Shown piece by piece: positions 1-11,745 of a stretch of 64,000 bases of DNA. Made by a program: the position numbers and the translations under genes. How positions within the stretch are numbered: position 1 is the stretch's first letter; every line of letters starts with the position of its first letter. This DNA is from Mactromeris polynyma (taxonomy: Eukaryota > Mollusca > Bivalvia > Venerida > Mactridae). The notes under the pieces were generated by a model. That model ran no database searches, had not been told where the DNA came from, and saw only the letters and a list, made by a program, of their open reading frames with translations. Location of the stretch: positions 11,829,553 to 11,893,552 of the forward strand of contig JASFXZ010000009.1 of the NCBI GenBank assembly GCA_032209605.1, read 5' to 3'.

Positions 1-2345
1 GTATCCACTGGCCTGAAGATAATCTACACTGTGTTATTTGTATCCACTGGACTGAAGATAATCTATACTGTGTTATTTGTATCCACTGGACTGAAGATAA
101 TCAACACTGTGTTATTTGTATCCACTGGCCTGAAGATAATCTACACTGTGTTATTTGTATCGACTGGACTGATGATAATATGTACTGTGTTCTTGGTATC
201 CACTGCACTGATGATAATCTACACTGTGTTATTTGTATCCACTGGACTGATGATAATTTAAACTGTGTTCTTGGTATCCACTGCACTGATGATAATCTAC
301 ACTGTGTTATTTGTATCCACTGGACTGAAGATAATCTACACTGTTAATTGTATCCACTGGACTGATGATAATCTTTACTGTGTTCTTGGTATCCACTGCA
401 CTGATGATGATCTATACTGTGTTATTTGTATCCACTGGACTGAAGATAATCTATACTGTGTTATTTGTATCCACTGGACTGGAGATAATCTTTACTGTGT
501 TGTTGGTATCCACTGGACTGGAGATAATCTATACTGTGTTATTTGTATCCACTGGACTGATGATAATATATACTGTGTTATTTGTATACACTGGACTGAT
601 GATAATATATACTGTGTTATTTGTATACACTGGACTGATGATAATATATACTGTGTTATTTGTATACACTGGACTGATGATAATCCTTACTGTGTTATTT
701 GTATACACTAGACTGATGACAATCTATACTGTGTTATTTGTATACACTGGACTGATGATAATCTATACTGTGTTATTGGTATCCACTGGACTGATGAAAA
801 AATCTATACTGTGTTATTGGTATACACTGGACTGATGATAATCTATTCTGTGTTATTGGTATACACTGGACTGATGATAATCTAAACTGTGTTATTGGTA
901 TCCACTGGACTGGAGATAATCTATACTGTGTTATTGGTATACACTGTACTGATGATAATCTATACTGTGTTATTGGTATACACTGTTCTGATGATAATCT
1001 ATACTGTGTTATTGGTATACACTGGACTGATGATAATCTATACTGTGTTATTGGTATACACTGGACTGAAGATAATCTATACTGTGTTATTGGTATACAC
1101 TGGACTGAAGATGATATGTACTGTGTTATTGGTATACACTAGACTGATGATAATCTATACTGTGTTATTGGTATACACTGGACTGAAGATGATATGTACT
1201 GTGTTATTGGTATACACTGGACTGGAGATAATATATACTGTGTTATTGGTATACACTGGACTGAAGATAATCTATGCTGTGTTATTGGTATACACTGGAC
1301 TGATGATAATATATACTGTGTTATTGGTATACACTGGACTGATGATAATCTATACTGTGTTATTGGTATCCACTGGACTGGAGATAATCTATACTGTGTT
1401 ATTGGTATACACTGTACTGATGATAATCTATACTGTGTTATTGGTATACACTGTTCTGATGATAATCTATACTGTGTTATTGGTATACACTGGACTGATG
1501 ATAATCTATACTGTGTTATTGGTATACACTGGACTGAAGATAATCTATACTGTGTTATTGGTATACACTGGACTGAAGATGATATGTACTGTGTTATTGG
1601 TATACACTAGACTGATGATAATCTATACTGTGTTATTGGTATACACTGGACTGCAGATGATATGTACTGTGTTATTGGTATACACTGGACTGGAGATAAT
1701 ATATACTGTGTTATTGGTATACACTGGACTGAAGATAATCTATACTGTGTTATTGGTAAATACTGGACTGGAGATAATCTATACTGTGTTATTGGTATAC
1801 ACTGGACTGATGATAATCTATACTGTGTTATTTGTATACACTGGACTGGAGATAATCTATACTGTGTTATTGGTATCCACTGGACTGATGATAATCTATA
1901 CTGTGTTATTGGTATACACTGGACTGAAGATAATCTATACTGTGTTATGTGTATACACTAGACTAGAGATAATCTATACTGTGTTATTTGTATCCACTGG
2001 ACTGATGATAAGCTATACTGTGTTATTTGTATCCACTGGACTGGAGATAATCTATACTGTGTTATTTGTATCCACTGGACTGAAGAAAATCTATACTGTG
2101 TTATTTGTATCCACTGGACTGAAGATAATCTATACTGTGTTTTTTGTATCCACTGGACTGGAGACAATCTATACTGTGTTATTTGTATCCACTGGACTGA
2201 AGATAATCTACACTGTGTTATTTGTATCCACTGGCCTGAAGATAATCTACACTGTGTTATTTGTATCCACTGGACTGAAGATAATCTATACTGTGTTATT
2301 TGTATACACTGGATTGAAGATGATATGTACTGTGTTCCGTGTATT
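1..2345. repeat. 39-bp minisatellite array (~60 copies), open at left edge
   Basis: The consensus unit is 39 bp, running from gtatccactggactgaagat through aatctatactgtgttattt, with point variants (tccact/tacact, gaagat/gatgat/gagat, atttg/attgg). The array is already running at base 1 and decays near 2340. Because 39 is a multiple of 3 and the unit lacks stops in some frames, long 13-residue-periodic open frames result (for example 889-2421, +). I read these as repeat artefacts. Units from about 900 to 1830 also show a 12-unit higher-order period. The array lies 5' of the first visible viperin exon, so it is probably intronic. Confidence 0.97.
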
Positions 2346-3286
2346 CATTTTGTTTAAGATAATACATGTACATCTGACGACATTCCTCTACCACCAGTGC
2401 TTTATTTGGGAAGGTAATTAGTTCCTTTTGGAAGAAATGGTTTGCATCACCACATAATTGCTGTTGAAAAAGATTTCCCCATCCCTCAATGATAGATAAT
2501 AACACAACAACAATTGTGTTTTGTTTAATTTGTTGTCTACTGTAATTTAATAAAGAAGAACAATCTATTTAAGGTCGCATTCAAGATCAACACGGTTGTG
2601 AATACATACAATATACATGAAGATATGACGGACGGAATAGTTGAGCTAGATCCTTGTAGATGGAAGGTAATGTATACATGTTCAAAGTTAAGGCTTGGAA
2701 CCTAAGCATGATCGGCGTTGTTCGTGTTTCTTTAAATAAGTTCTGTAAGTGGGTTTTTATTTCCCATTCTTGCAATGCATTATATTTTCCTTGAGATTTT
2801 TGTTATAGTTCATACGACTCCATAACTTTCAACAAAGCCACTATACACGTATACTCGTATATCGTTTGTCTTGGATTCGGTAAAGGAGATTATATTGTGA
2901 CATTTTGAAGTTCGATGATTTCATGTTTTCAATACGTATTCTGTAAATGCATTATTGCATGAAAAAAACAACAGCTCTTATATATTTGAAATTAACTTTA
3001 CTCAACATTTGATGAGTTCTAATTTAAAGATTAAGAAAAACCTTTACAGTATGAGGGGGTGTGGGCGAAACTGTTTGTTAAGAAGATGCTTTGTTGGCTT
3101 TAGCATTACAGTGTCAAGTAACGCTAATATCTCAGCATAGCCTTTAAATCATGTCCACTCCCCAGTGATGTTTGTGCCACTGACCATTCCGAAGCGGTTC
3201 TCCTATTTTACCCAACATTTATGTCTGAATGTTGTGTCCATTTTGCCTTTATAATTGTTAACACGTTAGCATGTATCGTCACGCTT
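2346..3286. other. Unique sequence, no exon recognised (probable viperin intron)
   Basis: This AT-rich stretch lies between the 39-bp array and the first recognisable viperin exon. No frame here matches viperin, and no paired splice sites around an open frame were seen. It is most simply intron sequence. Confidence 0.5.
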
Positions 3287-3287
3287 T

Positions 3288-3376
3288 TGGGATGGCTGTG
3301 TATTTGGATGGATGTGTATTTGGATGGCTGTGGCTGTGTATTTGGATGGATGTGTATTTGGATGGCTGTGTATTTC
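3288..3376. repeat. 16-bp short tandem repeat (~5 copies)
   Basis: The unit is tggatggctgtgtatt, with gctg/gatg variants and one unit enlarged by 6 bp (gctgtg repeated). It ends about 75 bp before the viperin exon acceptor. Confidence 0.8.
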
Positions 3377-3449
3377 AAAGGTGACATTTCCTGCTTGACT
3401 CTTTCATTCATTGTTTCAATAAATAACTCAGAAATGGAACATGTTACAG

Positions 3450-3599
3450 GTGTTTCAGTGCCTGCTTATAGCTGGGGAGAATGTTGGAGAGACGGCACTG
3501 AGGAATGCTGAAACCTTTGTGATCTCTGACGAAGAATTTGAAGAATATCTGACTCGACATAAAGCGGTCAGCTGTCTTGTACCGGAATCAAATGTTAAG
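3450..3599 (+). CDS. RSAD2: RSAD2 exon (antepenultimate residues, 50 codons)
   Basis: The acceptor is atgttacag|gtgtttcag and the donor is gttaag|gtacgg, with phase 0 at both ends. It starts [11 protein letters not shown] and ends VPESNVK. A second AG nine bases downstream (tttcag) could act as an alternative acceptor, but the VFQCLL start is conserved in viperin. Confidence 0.94.
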
Positions 3600-6344
3600 G
3601 TACGGTATATATCACACGTTTTCGCGATGTTACGTTAGGTATCGTGTATTTGGCTACAATGTCTACAGATTTCGTCTCACTTTTATGCATTATTTTGCGA
3701 CACTGTTCGTTTTCTTGTAAAATAACTTTTTAAGAAAAACCTAACAAGGTGTGGACACTACGTATGGCAAGTCATATCAGTACATTGTGTCGACACTACG
3801 TATGGCAAGTCATATCAGTACATGGTGTGGACACTACGTATGGCAAGTCATATCAGTACATTGTGTCGACACTACGTATGGCAAGTCATATCAGTACATG
3901 GTTTGGAGACTACGTATGGCAAGTCATATCAGTACATGGTGTGGACACTACGTATGGCAAGTCATATCAGTACATGGGTTGGACACTACGTATGGCAAGT
4001 CATATCAGTACATTGTGCTGATGATGGAATGTATTTTGGTTAAAATAAGTAATTACTGACCTGGTTCGTAGGTGGAATGTGTTTGTGTTAAAAACGCTCG
4101 ATTAATCGCGATCATATAATAAGGCATATTGCTAAGAATGTGCTTCATGTTTTCGTGAACTCTGGGCCAACACAACGATACTTGTTATACGTGTCCATTT
4201 AAATTTTTACTTGAGAATGTTTGTAAACAAACTTTGAGGAGCCCAGCTTATGAAATTATGTTTTGCAAACGATTAATCAATAGAAATTGTGAACACAATA
4301 ATCGTATTCTCCATTATTTTGAATCGATGGTAACTTAGTTTGTTTTTATCTTATTTGGCTTCGTCAGGAAGTAACCCCAACCATCAATGGCGTCATTACT
4401 AATTCACTGCTACTGCATTTCTTATCTCCTTTAATGATGTGTAATCAACAGTTTATCAAACTCGTAAGGTACGTATCGTCCAGTGGAAACCTATAGGTAT
4501 CTCCATTACGGTTTGGTGTATATAAGAAGACATTGATTGTATATGGTTGGCAGAATTATCATGTTGATATGAATATTCCTGGTTTACATTTCAGATGCAG
4601 AACTCCTACCTGATTCTGGATGAATACGTATGTTGAATTTTTAATAGTTGCTTGTGTATATAATTAACATGTCAATATATATGTCACGGTATTTAATTAC
4701 TCTATAATATTTAATTACTTCTTTCAAGTGTATAAGTAATACAATAAAACGTGTCGTGTAGTATTACATCAAAATGTCATGTAACATACAAAGATGAACT
4801 ATGTTAGCAGTTATACAGTTTTCACAAGGAGCCAGCTAACCTTAGAACTCACGCTACAACCGTCATATGCAACATAAGCCAATCTAATCACGGTCTTCAT
4901 TATCTAAATCTTGAACCGTCCGCGTGGTAATTCGAACACGGATTCACCAGTAGGCTATTTACTGATGTGTATAACAGGATAGACGTGGATCTCCTATAAC
5001 TTCCAAGTTAATGGTTACCAGTCATATTAAATGCAGGCGCGTATCCAGACATACGCACGTAAGCCAATGCGTACAATTCGTCAGAAAACATAAAAGATCC
5101 GAAAATGCAATAAAAGGTTGAGGGGGGATGGGGTTACGGGACAATTCGCCCGAATATATCAGTTGCTTGAAACTGTAATTTAAGTAGTATGCTAATGACA
5201 AAGAAAATGCCATATTAACACTAAATATAGCATGAAAACGCACAATTTGCCTCTTAATTTTCAAACTTTTTTGGGGGGAGACCCCGAAAACCCCACCGGT
5301 CCCCTCCCACACATACCCCCACTCGCAGCGTTGCTCCTCGTTTCGCACCCACGATGCTCACACTTGTCGTACACTTCAAAATCGTCTAGGTACGCCCCTG
5401 AAATGGTCATGCCGAAAATGTTCTGACTAAACCTGATTTTTCCTTCATAATTACTAATAAAAGCTCCTTTCGCTGTCGATTCAGTTTTGGTAGGTGTCAA
5501 CCTTTATTGGTTATTTGGTAGCTCTACCTTATAGAAAGCGTTAATTGGTGCGACGCAATATTGCTTATTTGGTAGCTCTACCTTATAGAAAGCGTTAATT
5601 GGTGCGACGCTATATTGCTTATTTGGTAGCGCTACCTTGTAGAAAGCGTTAATTGGTGCGACGCTATATTGCTTATTTGGTAGCGCTACCTTGTAGAAAG
5701 CGTTAATTGGTGCGACGCTATATGGGATTCGCCATTGCATTTCGCATGAAAAAATCCGACTCGAGAGGAATAAGTTTATTGGAATCGTAACATGTCTTGA
5801 AATTCGTTCGACTGGAAATCAAACTAGACATCTGTGCTTATATAGTACCTAGTAGAAAGAATTAATTGGACTCGCTGTCGTTCATATTGTGTAGAATGTG
5901 TATACAGTGGAACACGCTTATAACGTACTCGAATATAACGAAAATCGGATAGTACGTAGTAATTTTATTCTCCGACCAAGCACTTGTATATTTCATTGTT
6001 TAACTGCACGGTTACAATGAATTTGGATACAGCGTAATTTTAGATATAACGTAGCAACTAGTGCGTCCCAAAATGCATATTCTAATGCAAACGCACTCGG
6101 TTATAACGTAATTCACAATTTCTTAGTATGTGCAGAATGATGATTTATGCTTTCACAAGAGTCGTCATTATTTTTACAGATGCGATTTCTAGATTGTACT
6201 AAAGGCAACAAGGAACCATCTAAATCATTGCTGGATGTTGGTGTAGAAAATGCTCTGAAATTCAGTGGATTTGATGAAAAAATGTTCTTCAAAAGAGGAG
6301 GGAAATATCAGTGGAGTAAGGCTGATATGAAACTTGATTGGTGA
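3450..6344 (+). CDS. RSAD2: Viperin (RSAD2), C-terminal three exons; 5' exons outside window
   Basis: Viperin is an interferon-type-response radical-SAM enzyme on the ER and lipid droplets that converts CTP to ddhCTP, a chain terminator for viral polymerases. Three exons join in frame: 3450-3599 (50 codons), 4595-4627 (11 codons) and 6180-6344 (54 codons plus stop). Together they give 115 residues, matching the length of the vertebrate viperin C terminus. Diagnostic stretches are [61 protein letters not shown] and the terminal KLDW. The CxxxCxxC iron-sulfur motif lies in upstream exons and cannot be checked here. The two introns carry a 38-bp array, a 54-bp palindromic array and two transposon fragments. 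Splice sites are canonical and there is no sign of decay. The assignment rests on family knowledge of the conserved C terminus and is strong. Confidence 0.95.
3600..4594 (+). other. RSAD2: RSAD2 intron (995 bp) with 38-bp array
   Basis: Runs from gtacgg to tttcag. Apart from the array at 3749-4014, the sequence is AT-rich and featureless to me. Confidence 0.85.
3749..4014. repeat. 38-bp tandem repeat, 7 copies
   Basis: The unit is gtgtggacactacgtatggc plus aagtcatatcagtacatt. Copies are nearly identical, with gtgtgg/gtgtcg/gtttgg variants. It contains the palindrome TACGTA. It lies in a viperin intron. Confidence 0.95.
4595..4627 (+). CDS. RSAD2: RSAD2 33-nt microexon (11 codons)
   Basis: Sits between tttcag|atgcag and gaatac|gtatgt, phase 0/0, encoding [11 protein letters not shown]. 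The motif SYLILDEY is nearly invariant in viperins and continues directly into MRFL of the next exon. Confidence 0.93.
5029..5405. mobile_element. Non-autonomous TIR transposon (367 bp) with 5-bp TSD AAATG
   Basis: The left end is CAGGCGCGTATCC at 5034. The right end, reverse-complemented, is CAGGGGCGTACC and ends at 5400. The 5-bp direct repeat aaatg flanks both ends exactly (5029-5033 and 5401-5405). The interior has GC-rich runs and no open transposase. CAGGGGCG-type termini recall hAT elements, although 8-bp duplications are more usual for hAT. An internally related copy lies at about 35840-36129, and another element with the same termini at 27388-27544. Confidence 0.85.
5511..5722. repeat. 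54-bp tandem repeat (~4 copies) with internal palindrome
   Basis: Units begin ttatttggtagctctacc and end gcgacgctatattgc. Two copies carry GGTAGCGCTACC, a perfect 12-bp palindrome; the other two carry ggtagctctacc. A degenerate piece appears at 5850-5880. It lies in the last viperin intron. Confidence 0.93.
5905..6113. mobile_element. Fragment resembling a pogo/Tc1-type MITE
   Basis: Begins TA|CAGTGGAACACGCTTATAACG followed by repeated 'tataacg' motifs. This is the style of pogo/Tigger-derived termini (CAGT..AAC..TTATAACG). No clear matching right terminus was found, so this is probably a fragment. Confidence 0.45.
6180..6344 (+). CDS. RSAD2: RSAD2 terminal coding exon (54 codons + TGA)
   Basis: The acceptor is atttttacag|atgcga. 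The exon reads [10 protein letters not shown]..., contains FSGFDEKMF and [11 protein letters not shown], and stops after KLDW with TGA at 6342-6344. The terminal tryptophan is the conserved viperin C-terminal residue, so the stop is genuine. Confidence 0.96.
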   Translation: MRFLDCTKGNKEPSKSLLDVGVENALKFSGFDEKMFFKRGGKYQWSKADMKLDW

Positions 6345-6408
6345 AAGCTGGTCACATGATTCAAATTATTCAAAATGTATAGGTGCAAATATGTTGCGTG
6401 AACTACAT

Positions 6409-6414
6409 AATAAA
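6409..6414 (+). terminator. RSAD2: Possible RSAD2 polyadenylation signal AATAAA
   Basis: The first canonical AATAAA lies 65 nt after the viperin stop. Others occur much further on (about 7463 and 8007), so the 3' UTR length is uncertain. Confidence 0.35.
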
Positions 6415-9400
6415 ATCGTAAGCAGCTGCATATATTTGTTATTTTCATTATATTCAAGTATCACATCATCATCATTATCATCATGTATAGTAATCACCTC
6501 CCTCCAGAAGAGTATTCTCGCGATATGGAATTATTCGTGTCATATGGGAGAAGATTCTGGCGACATTGTTTCAATCACATTTTATTTTGTATTGATTGTT
6601 AGAACACTGTTTTATTCATCAGTTTCAAAAACTTTTATTTATTTTACTTATTACACACTATTTACTTGTCAAATAATAAGGTTTAATTCAATGCTCGTAT
6701 GGGGACGGTTGATTTTGAACAGAAAAGATTCTACGAACTCAAAATGTGTCAATCTGAAAATTATGAATACAAAAAAAAAGGGTTTCGAAAATGATGTACA
6801 TAATGTATTATAAATTGATATTGAATTGCAGTCGGGTATATAAATGTAGATGTGTTTAATGTAATAATATTTTGTATTTTTTGGATATTATAAATGTTTG
6901 TAAATACCAGTATGTTTTCCATTATCGATTGCATGTTTTACTGTGATATAGTATTGTACGCCAATTGTGTAAAGAAAATTAGTTTAATTATCCTTTATAG
7001 TTCGAAGTTGATTGGTTAAAATAATTGAGACAATATGTCATGTCTACTGTTGTTAACACATTGTCTAACTGTAAAGGACATTTTCGATTATTTTAGCAAA
7101 AGCGGTTTTATTATTGATGACATTCCATTATGTGGGTTACAGAAACCTAACCTATTTATGTTGTATATTTATTTTGAAAAGTGAAAGTTTATTACATGTA
7201 TCCTTGGTCAATAACAGTGCAATATTCCCAGGCCCCACGTTTACAACGGATCAACTGATATAGATAAAATTTATCCCAAAAAATATTTAACATTTTCTTA
7301 AAGCAACTGAATACTTTATCCAGTATTTCTCATAAGTGAAACAAAATATAACTTAAAATATGCCCCTTATCATTGTGAAAACATTCAAAACAGACTGAGA
7401 TCAACTTAGGATAAATTTTCTAAAATCGATCGCAACTTATCAATAACTATATTTTTCTAAATAAACGAGATCTGAATTGAATGATGTAGTTTAGCATAGC
7501 AATATTTTAAAGAAACTATATTTGAACTTGATCCTAATCCCGAAAACCAATTCTTTGTGAACATGGGGCCTGAGCTGGGCAGCAACCATTCTTCCTCAAA
7601 AGTAATTTTTTCCTGTAGCTAAAAGTTCCTGTTAATTTAACCTTTCAACAACAACCTCTCAGACATGGGCCGCACTAAATGATGTTGCTTATGGAGAGGC
7701 GGCACTTTAATTAGTTTTAAAACATACTCTTTTGTTCATGATGTATATTTTGGTGAAGAAGTGACTGCTGTTACAGAATGGTGAATGTCTCCGCACATAG
7801 TTACAGAATGGTGAATGTCTCCGCACATAGTTACAGAATGGTGAATGTCTCCGCACATAGTTACAGAATGGTGAATGTCTCCGCACATAGTACTTCGTAT
7901 ACCTTCTGCACAATGATGTTTTGTTTAAATATCTACTTATTGTATTACATGATAGTTCAGCTTCAATTTCATATTAGCTGTCTCAGCAATATTATTGTTT
8001 ATTTGTAAATAAAGATTTAGAAATAAATCTTTGCTTCCTTTATTTGACACACAAGGGAAATATTCTAAACAAAAAGAGTGTTTTGATTTTCAAAACAATG
8101 TTACATTCTCTATGTTCCAGACTTTGCTGTTGGAGTGATAACTGATAATTATATAATATAGAATTATAAACGCTTCGTGATTGGTCCGAGAGTGAATTAT
8201 TTCGAGTCTGTAATATACTATATTCACCAATTTCCACTGTTATTTACTGGTATATTAATAGCAGCTGGTGAATCACAATACGCTTTACTTATTTGACAGT
8301 CAGTTTCTTACGAAAGCTACGGAAATTGCCGAAGCACGTTCCGGGTGACTATGATTAGTGAATTATTAATTACCATGGCAGTGCATATCACATTATGTTT
8401 AACACCTGGAACATCCATAAGAGTATGTGATGAACGAACATAAGTGAAATGTTAGCTAAATAATATAACAATTATTCCATTAACTCGTATAAATATCCCA
8501 ACTGATCATCGTATACATTTACGACATTATAATCAAAGCGCTGAAAGCGCAGACAGACTGGGACAGAAGAAGTTTCTTGTGTTGTGTAAAGACTTGTCAA
8601 CCAGAGATTGTAGAAGCATTGCACAGTCTCACTCGGGGATGGAAAGAGGGACTGGTTCACTTACAAGCAATGTTAATTTCAAAGCGTGCATGTATGACTA
8701 GTTTAAAGTGGACCATTCATAAGAAAGGTTTTAGTCAATCTCATTGAAATCAGCCCCTAACTTTAGCTCTATTATTTTCCGCTGTTAGGATCTGACTACA
8801 CTCCGTAAGAGGTCAAGTTCATATAACCTCTCTAAAAATAGATATGCGTAACCAGGTGCTCGTTTGTGGTCCAATGAAATTTCTCCTTACAAAACCGTCT
8901 TTGTCGTCTTTCTCAAAATGTCATTATCGTTTATTCGGAGTTTCTGTTTTCGGAATACTTAGAAGTACAAGTCTATTCACATGTTATATCACAAAATATT
9001 TTAATTGAACAACAAAAACACCATCTACAATTATACACATATATTGTACTCTCTCCAAGTCATCAATGAAATTCCTACAACGTGACCTTCGATTCTCTCG
9101 TGATTTCATTGTAAATATTTAAATTCTCCCAACTTTTAAAACCATTCACAGATAAATACACATCGCTGTCCCCAAAACAAACGTAAATGTTCAGCCAACT
9201 ATTTCTGTTTTGTTTTTACATTGCATACTTATAACTGAATTATTTGATTACCCAAACATGTTATCTGTCTGTCATAACATTGTGTGTTGTTACACATGTA
9301 ACCATGACCAAAATAAAGTATTTTGTATTGTATATTGTATTGTTTATACTGTTATTTAACGTCCTTCCTGCCGCTTCCGGTAATAAATATTTCCAAAAAC

Positions 9401-10600
9401 TAAACACCACACAAACAACATCGATTAACCAAAGAATGTTGCCGTGTAGGAGTTGCGGTTGTGTCCATGGGTGCAGCCATATTGAAATTGACGAAAATAC
9501 GTAATCGGAACGTCTTGGTGATCTACGCTCAAATAGAATTTACGGAGCTCGTCGGAGATCGACGAATATTCATAACTCTATACCACAGCATTTTGCAGGC
9601 GAGATTTGATTGGCTACTCAAAGATCACTTAAAAGTGACCTGTATTGGGCAGTCATCAGATCCAGTTAGCGTATAGTATATTTTAACATGTTTTAAATAA
9701 TGGAAACTATATTTTTCACAGTATAAAATGGTGAAATACAGAAAAATTTAGTATACAAGATAAAATCTGACATTAAAATCACATTTGTACATCCTAAAAG
9801 ACGACAACGATATTAAATACATGCCTAGCTACCGTAGCTAACACTCCCACAATGCATTATAAACATGGGAGTACATGCAAGGATCACTGACGATATGTAG
9901 GAAATTTACATTAAATGCACCAAAATTTAGGCTAAATAATGGTTGATACAACCGCTACATAGACTTTTAAAGGTTTGGGATACTTGTACAACATGAAATA
10001 CTTGTGACAAGCTTGGAAAATCATACAAAAACTGGACAATTCATGCAGTAGCGAAAACAGATTACAATAGGAAATGAAAACAAATTCGGATAGAATAAAG
10101 CGAGCATGGAGCTGTATAGTATGTGTTTGGTCGGTCTATAGTTCTGATCAACGCATATGTGTACGATTCGATGCTTCGTTATAAACGTCTGGATAGGGAA
10201 AATGCATTAATCTAGGATAGCATGGAATAATAGCTGCACAACTAGAAACTTAGAATACACAATAGTAAGTCATATTTCAATGTACTGTGGCATTATTTTG
10301 TCCAAAACAGAGGAAATCAGATGAAACTGGTTTCAGACAAATTTGAAGTTTGAAAGGCTGTTGAAGTCTAGCCAAGACTAACATTGAGCTACTGAGTATT
10401 ATAAATTTAAACTTGAAATGCTATAAAACAGAGAAAATACGTAACTACGGGGAACGCCACATACACAAGACAATACCTCCCCACGCAGACCTCAGGAAAA
10501 ACAACAATCCACAAAACATAACGCAACTAAGGAGGTCAAACTGTACACATATACTAGCGGAAAAAAGAAACTGTGCATGTGTAAAATGTTCATATATCCT
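6415..10600. other. Intergenic region, no gene recognised
   Basis: AT-rich sequence 3' of viperin. Scattered short open frames have no recognisable family motifs or convincing splice pairs. The only structured element I see is a four-copy 30-bp array at 7770-7889. Confidence 0.5.
7770..7889. repeat. 30-bp tandem repeat, 4 near-identical copies
   Basis: The unit is ttacagaatggtgaatgtct plus ccgcacatag. The copies are essentially identical, which suggests recent expansion. Confidence 0.95.
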
Positions 10601-10825
10601 TCAATTTTATAAATTAAAGCTTGAAACTTTACACAGGTAAGTTGTGTATCCCTCTCGGTCATTTACACTGGCCAGTGCATGAGTTGCACGGGTAGTTTAC
10701 CTGTCAGGCTAACGTGCAGCAGTCAATTGCAAACACGTTTGTCGCCTAAACCTGTGTTAAAACATAGTGTTGTTACATGTAAGACACAAAACCAGGATAA
10801 TTTTGAAAAACTTCTTTGATACGCC

Positions 10826-11310
10826 ATGCCAAGGTTGAATGAAACTGACAGATGCCGCGCCGTAGGCATGCTTGAAGCTGGTGTACGTCATACTGACGTT
10901 GCCAGACAATTTGGCGTTCACCGAAATACTGTAGACGCATTATGGAGACGGTACCAACAGTTTGGGGCAACCAGAGACTGGCCTCGATCAGGACGTCCAC
11001 GCGTAACGTCTATTCGCCAGGATACGTACATCCGGGTGGTTCATCTCCGTGACCGACTCAGAACTGCTTCTTTGACGGCTAGAAGTATTCCTGGCCTTAG
11101 AAGAATCAGTCCCCGAACGGTACGTAATCGATTGCGAGAACGAGGCATACGTCCACGACGTCCTGCCATACGTCCTGTTCTGCAGCAACGTCATCGTGTA
11201 GCACGTTTTGCCTGGTGTAGAAGACACATACACTTCACGCAACAGGACTGGGCACGTATTCTTTTCACGGATGAGTCCAGGTTCCATCTCGACAGCAGCG
11301 ACGGCATTTG
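10826..11310 (+). pseudogene. Truncated Tc1-like transposase
   Basis: The open frame starts MPRLNETDRCRAVGML. It shows a paired helix-turn-helix DNA-binding region (HTDVARQFGVHRNTVDALWRRY, then ISPRTVRNRLRERGI) with the linker GRPRVT. It reaches the first catalytic aspartate in ILFTDESRF at about residues 147-153. After about 11305 the frame leaves the family: the second D, the final E and the C-terminal half are missing, and the frame runs on to 11389 through unrelated sequence. The element is therefore dead, broken by deletion or insertion. A SINE follows at 11529. No terminal repeats were found. Confidence 0.9.
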
Positions 11311-11528
11311 TGCAGCAAATCTGTTTAGTACAGAAGTAAATTTTTCTCTATATAATTCAATGGTCGCGACCGCTTATTCAGGTCAATAATAAAAGAACAT
11401 TTTCAACTCGAAAATAAGACCACGTACCGTCCCGATACAGGTGGATGTGTAAAAAACTTACGAAAATTGATGACACTTTAATCCCCCCGGGCGGTATAAC
11501 CACATCATCAGGTAGGTATTTTACAATT

Positions 11529-11745
11529 TGGCCCTGTGGCCCAGTGGTTAACGCTGCTGACTACTAATCCGAAGGTCGTGGGTTCGATCCCTCGTCTCGC
11601 CGGGTAAAACAGAAATGCTTTTCAGTGTTTCCCACCTAACATAGTACTGACATGTAATCAGGAAAGTACTGGGCAGATTCCAGGAAAGTACTGGTTAGAT
11701 GCCAGGAGAATGGTGACTGTACGATGGGTCTCATTGGCACTGTGC
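11529..11745 (+). repeat. tRNA-derived SINE
   Basis: A polymerase III A box (tggcccagtgg, 11537) and B box (ggttcgatccc, about 11582) are correctly spaced. The middle resembles a tRNA-Ser anticodon arm (ctactaatcc), but the acceptor and anticodon stems do not pair, so this is not a functional tRNA. The tail contains agtactggttagatgccagga, shared in degenerate form with SINE-like copies near 32930 and 35090. Confidence 0.7.

Noticed and set aside
889..2421. 510-codon open frame (+) of 13-residue repeats
   Set aside because: It follows entirely from a stop-free 39-bp unit whose length is a multiple of 3. Other frames of the array are open too, and there is no unique coding sequence or splice context.
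3749..4059. Overlapping ~90-100 codon open frames
   Set aside because: Generated by the 38-bp repeat in a viperin intron.
6334..6813. 159-codon open frame just after the viperin stop
   Set aside because: It overlaps the viperin terminus in another frame, is low-complexity, and shows no domain. It is probably viperin 3' UTR.
8472..8660. 62-codon frame (-)
   Set aside because: No family motif, no splice context, and weak resemblance to repeat-like sequence near 25750.
11529..11605. Functional tRNA-Ser gene
   Set aside because: A and B boxes are present, but acceptor and anticodon stems do not pair and the variable arm is missing. SINE head is the better reading.
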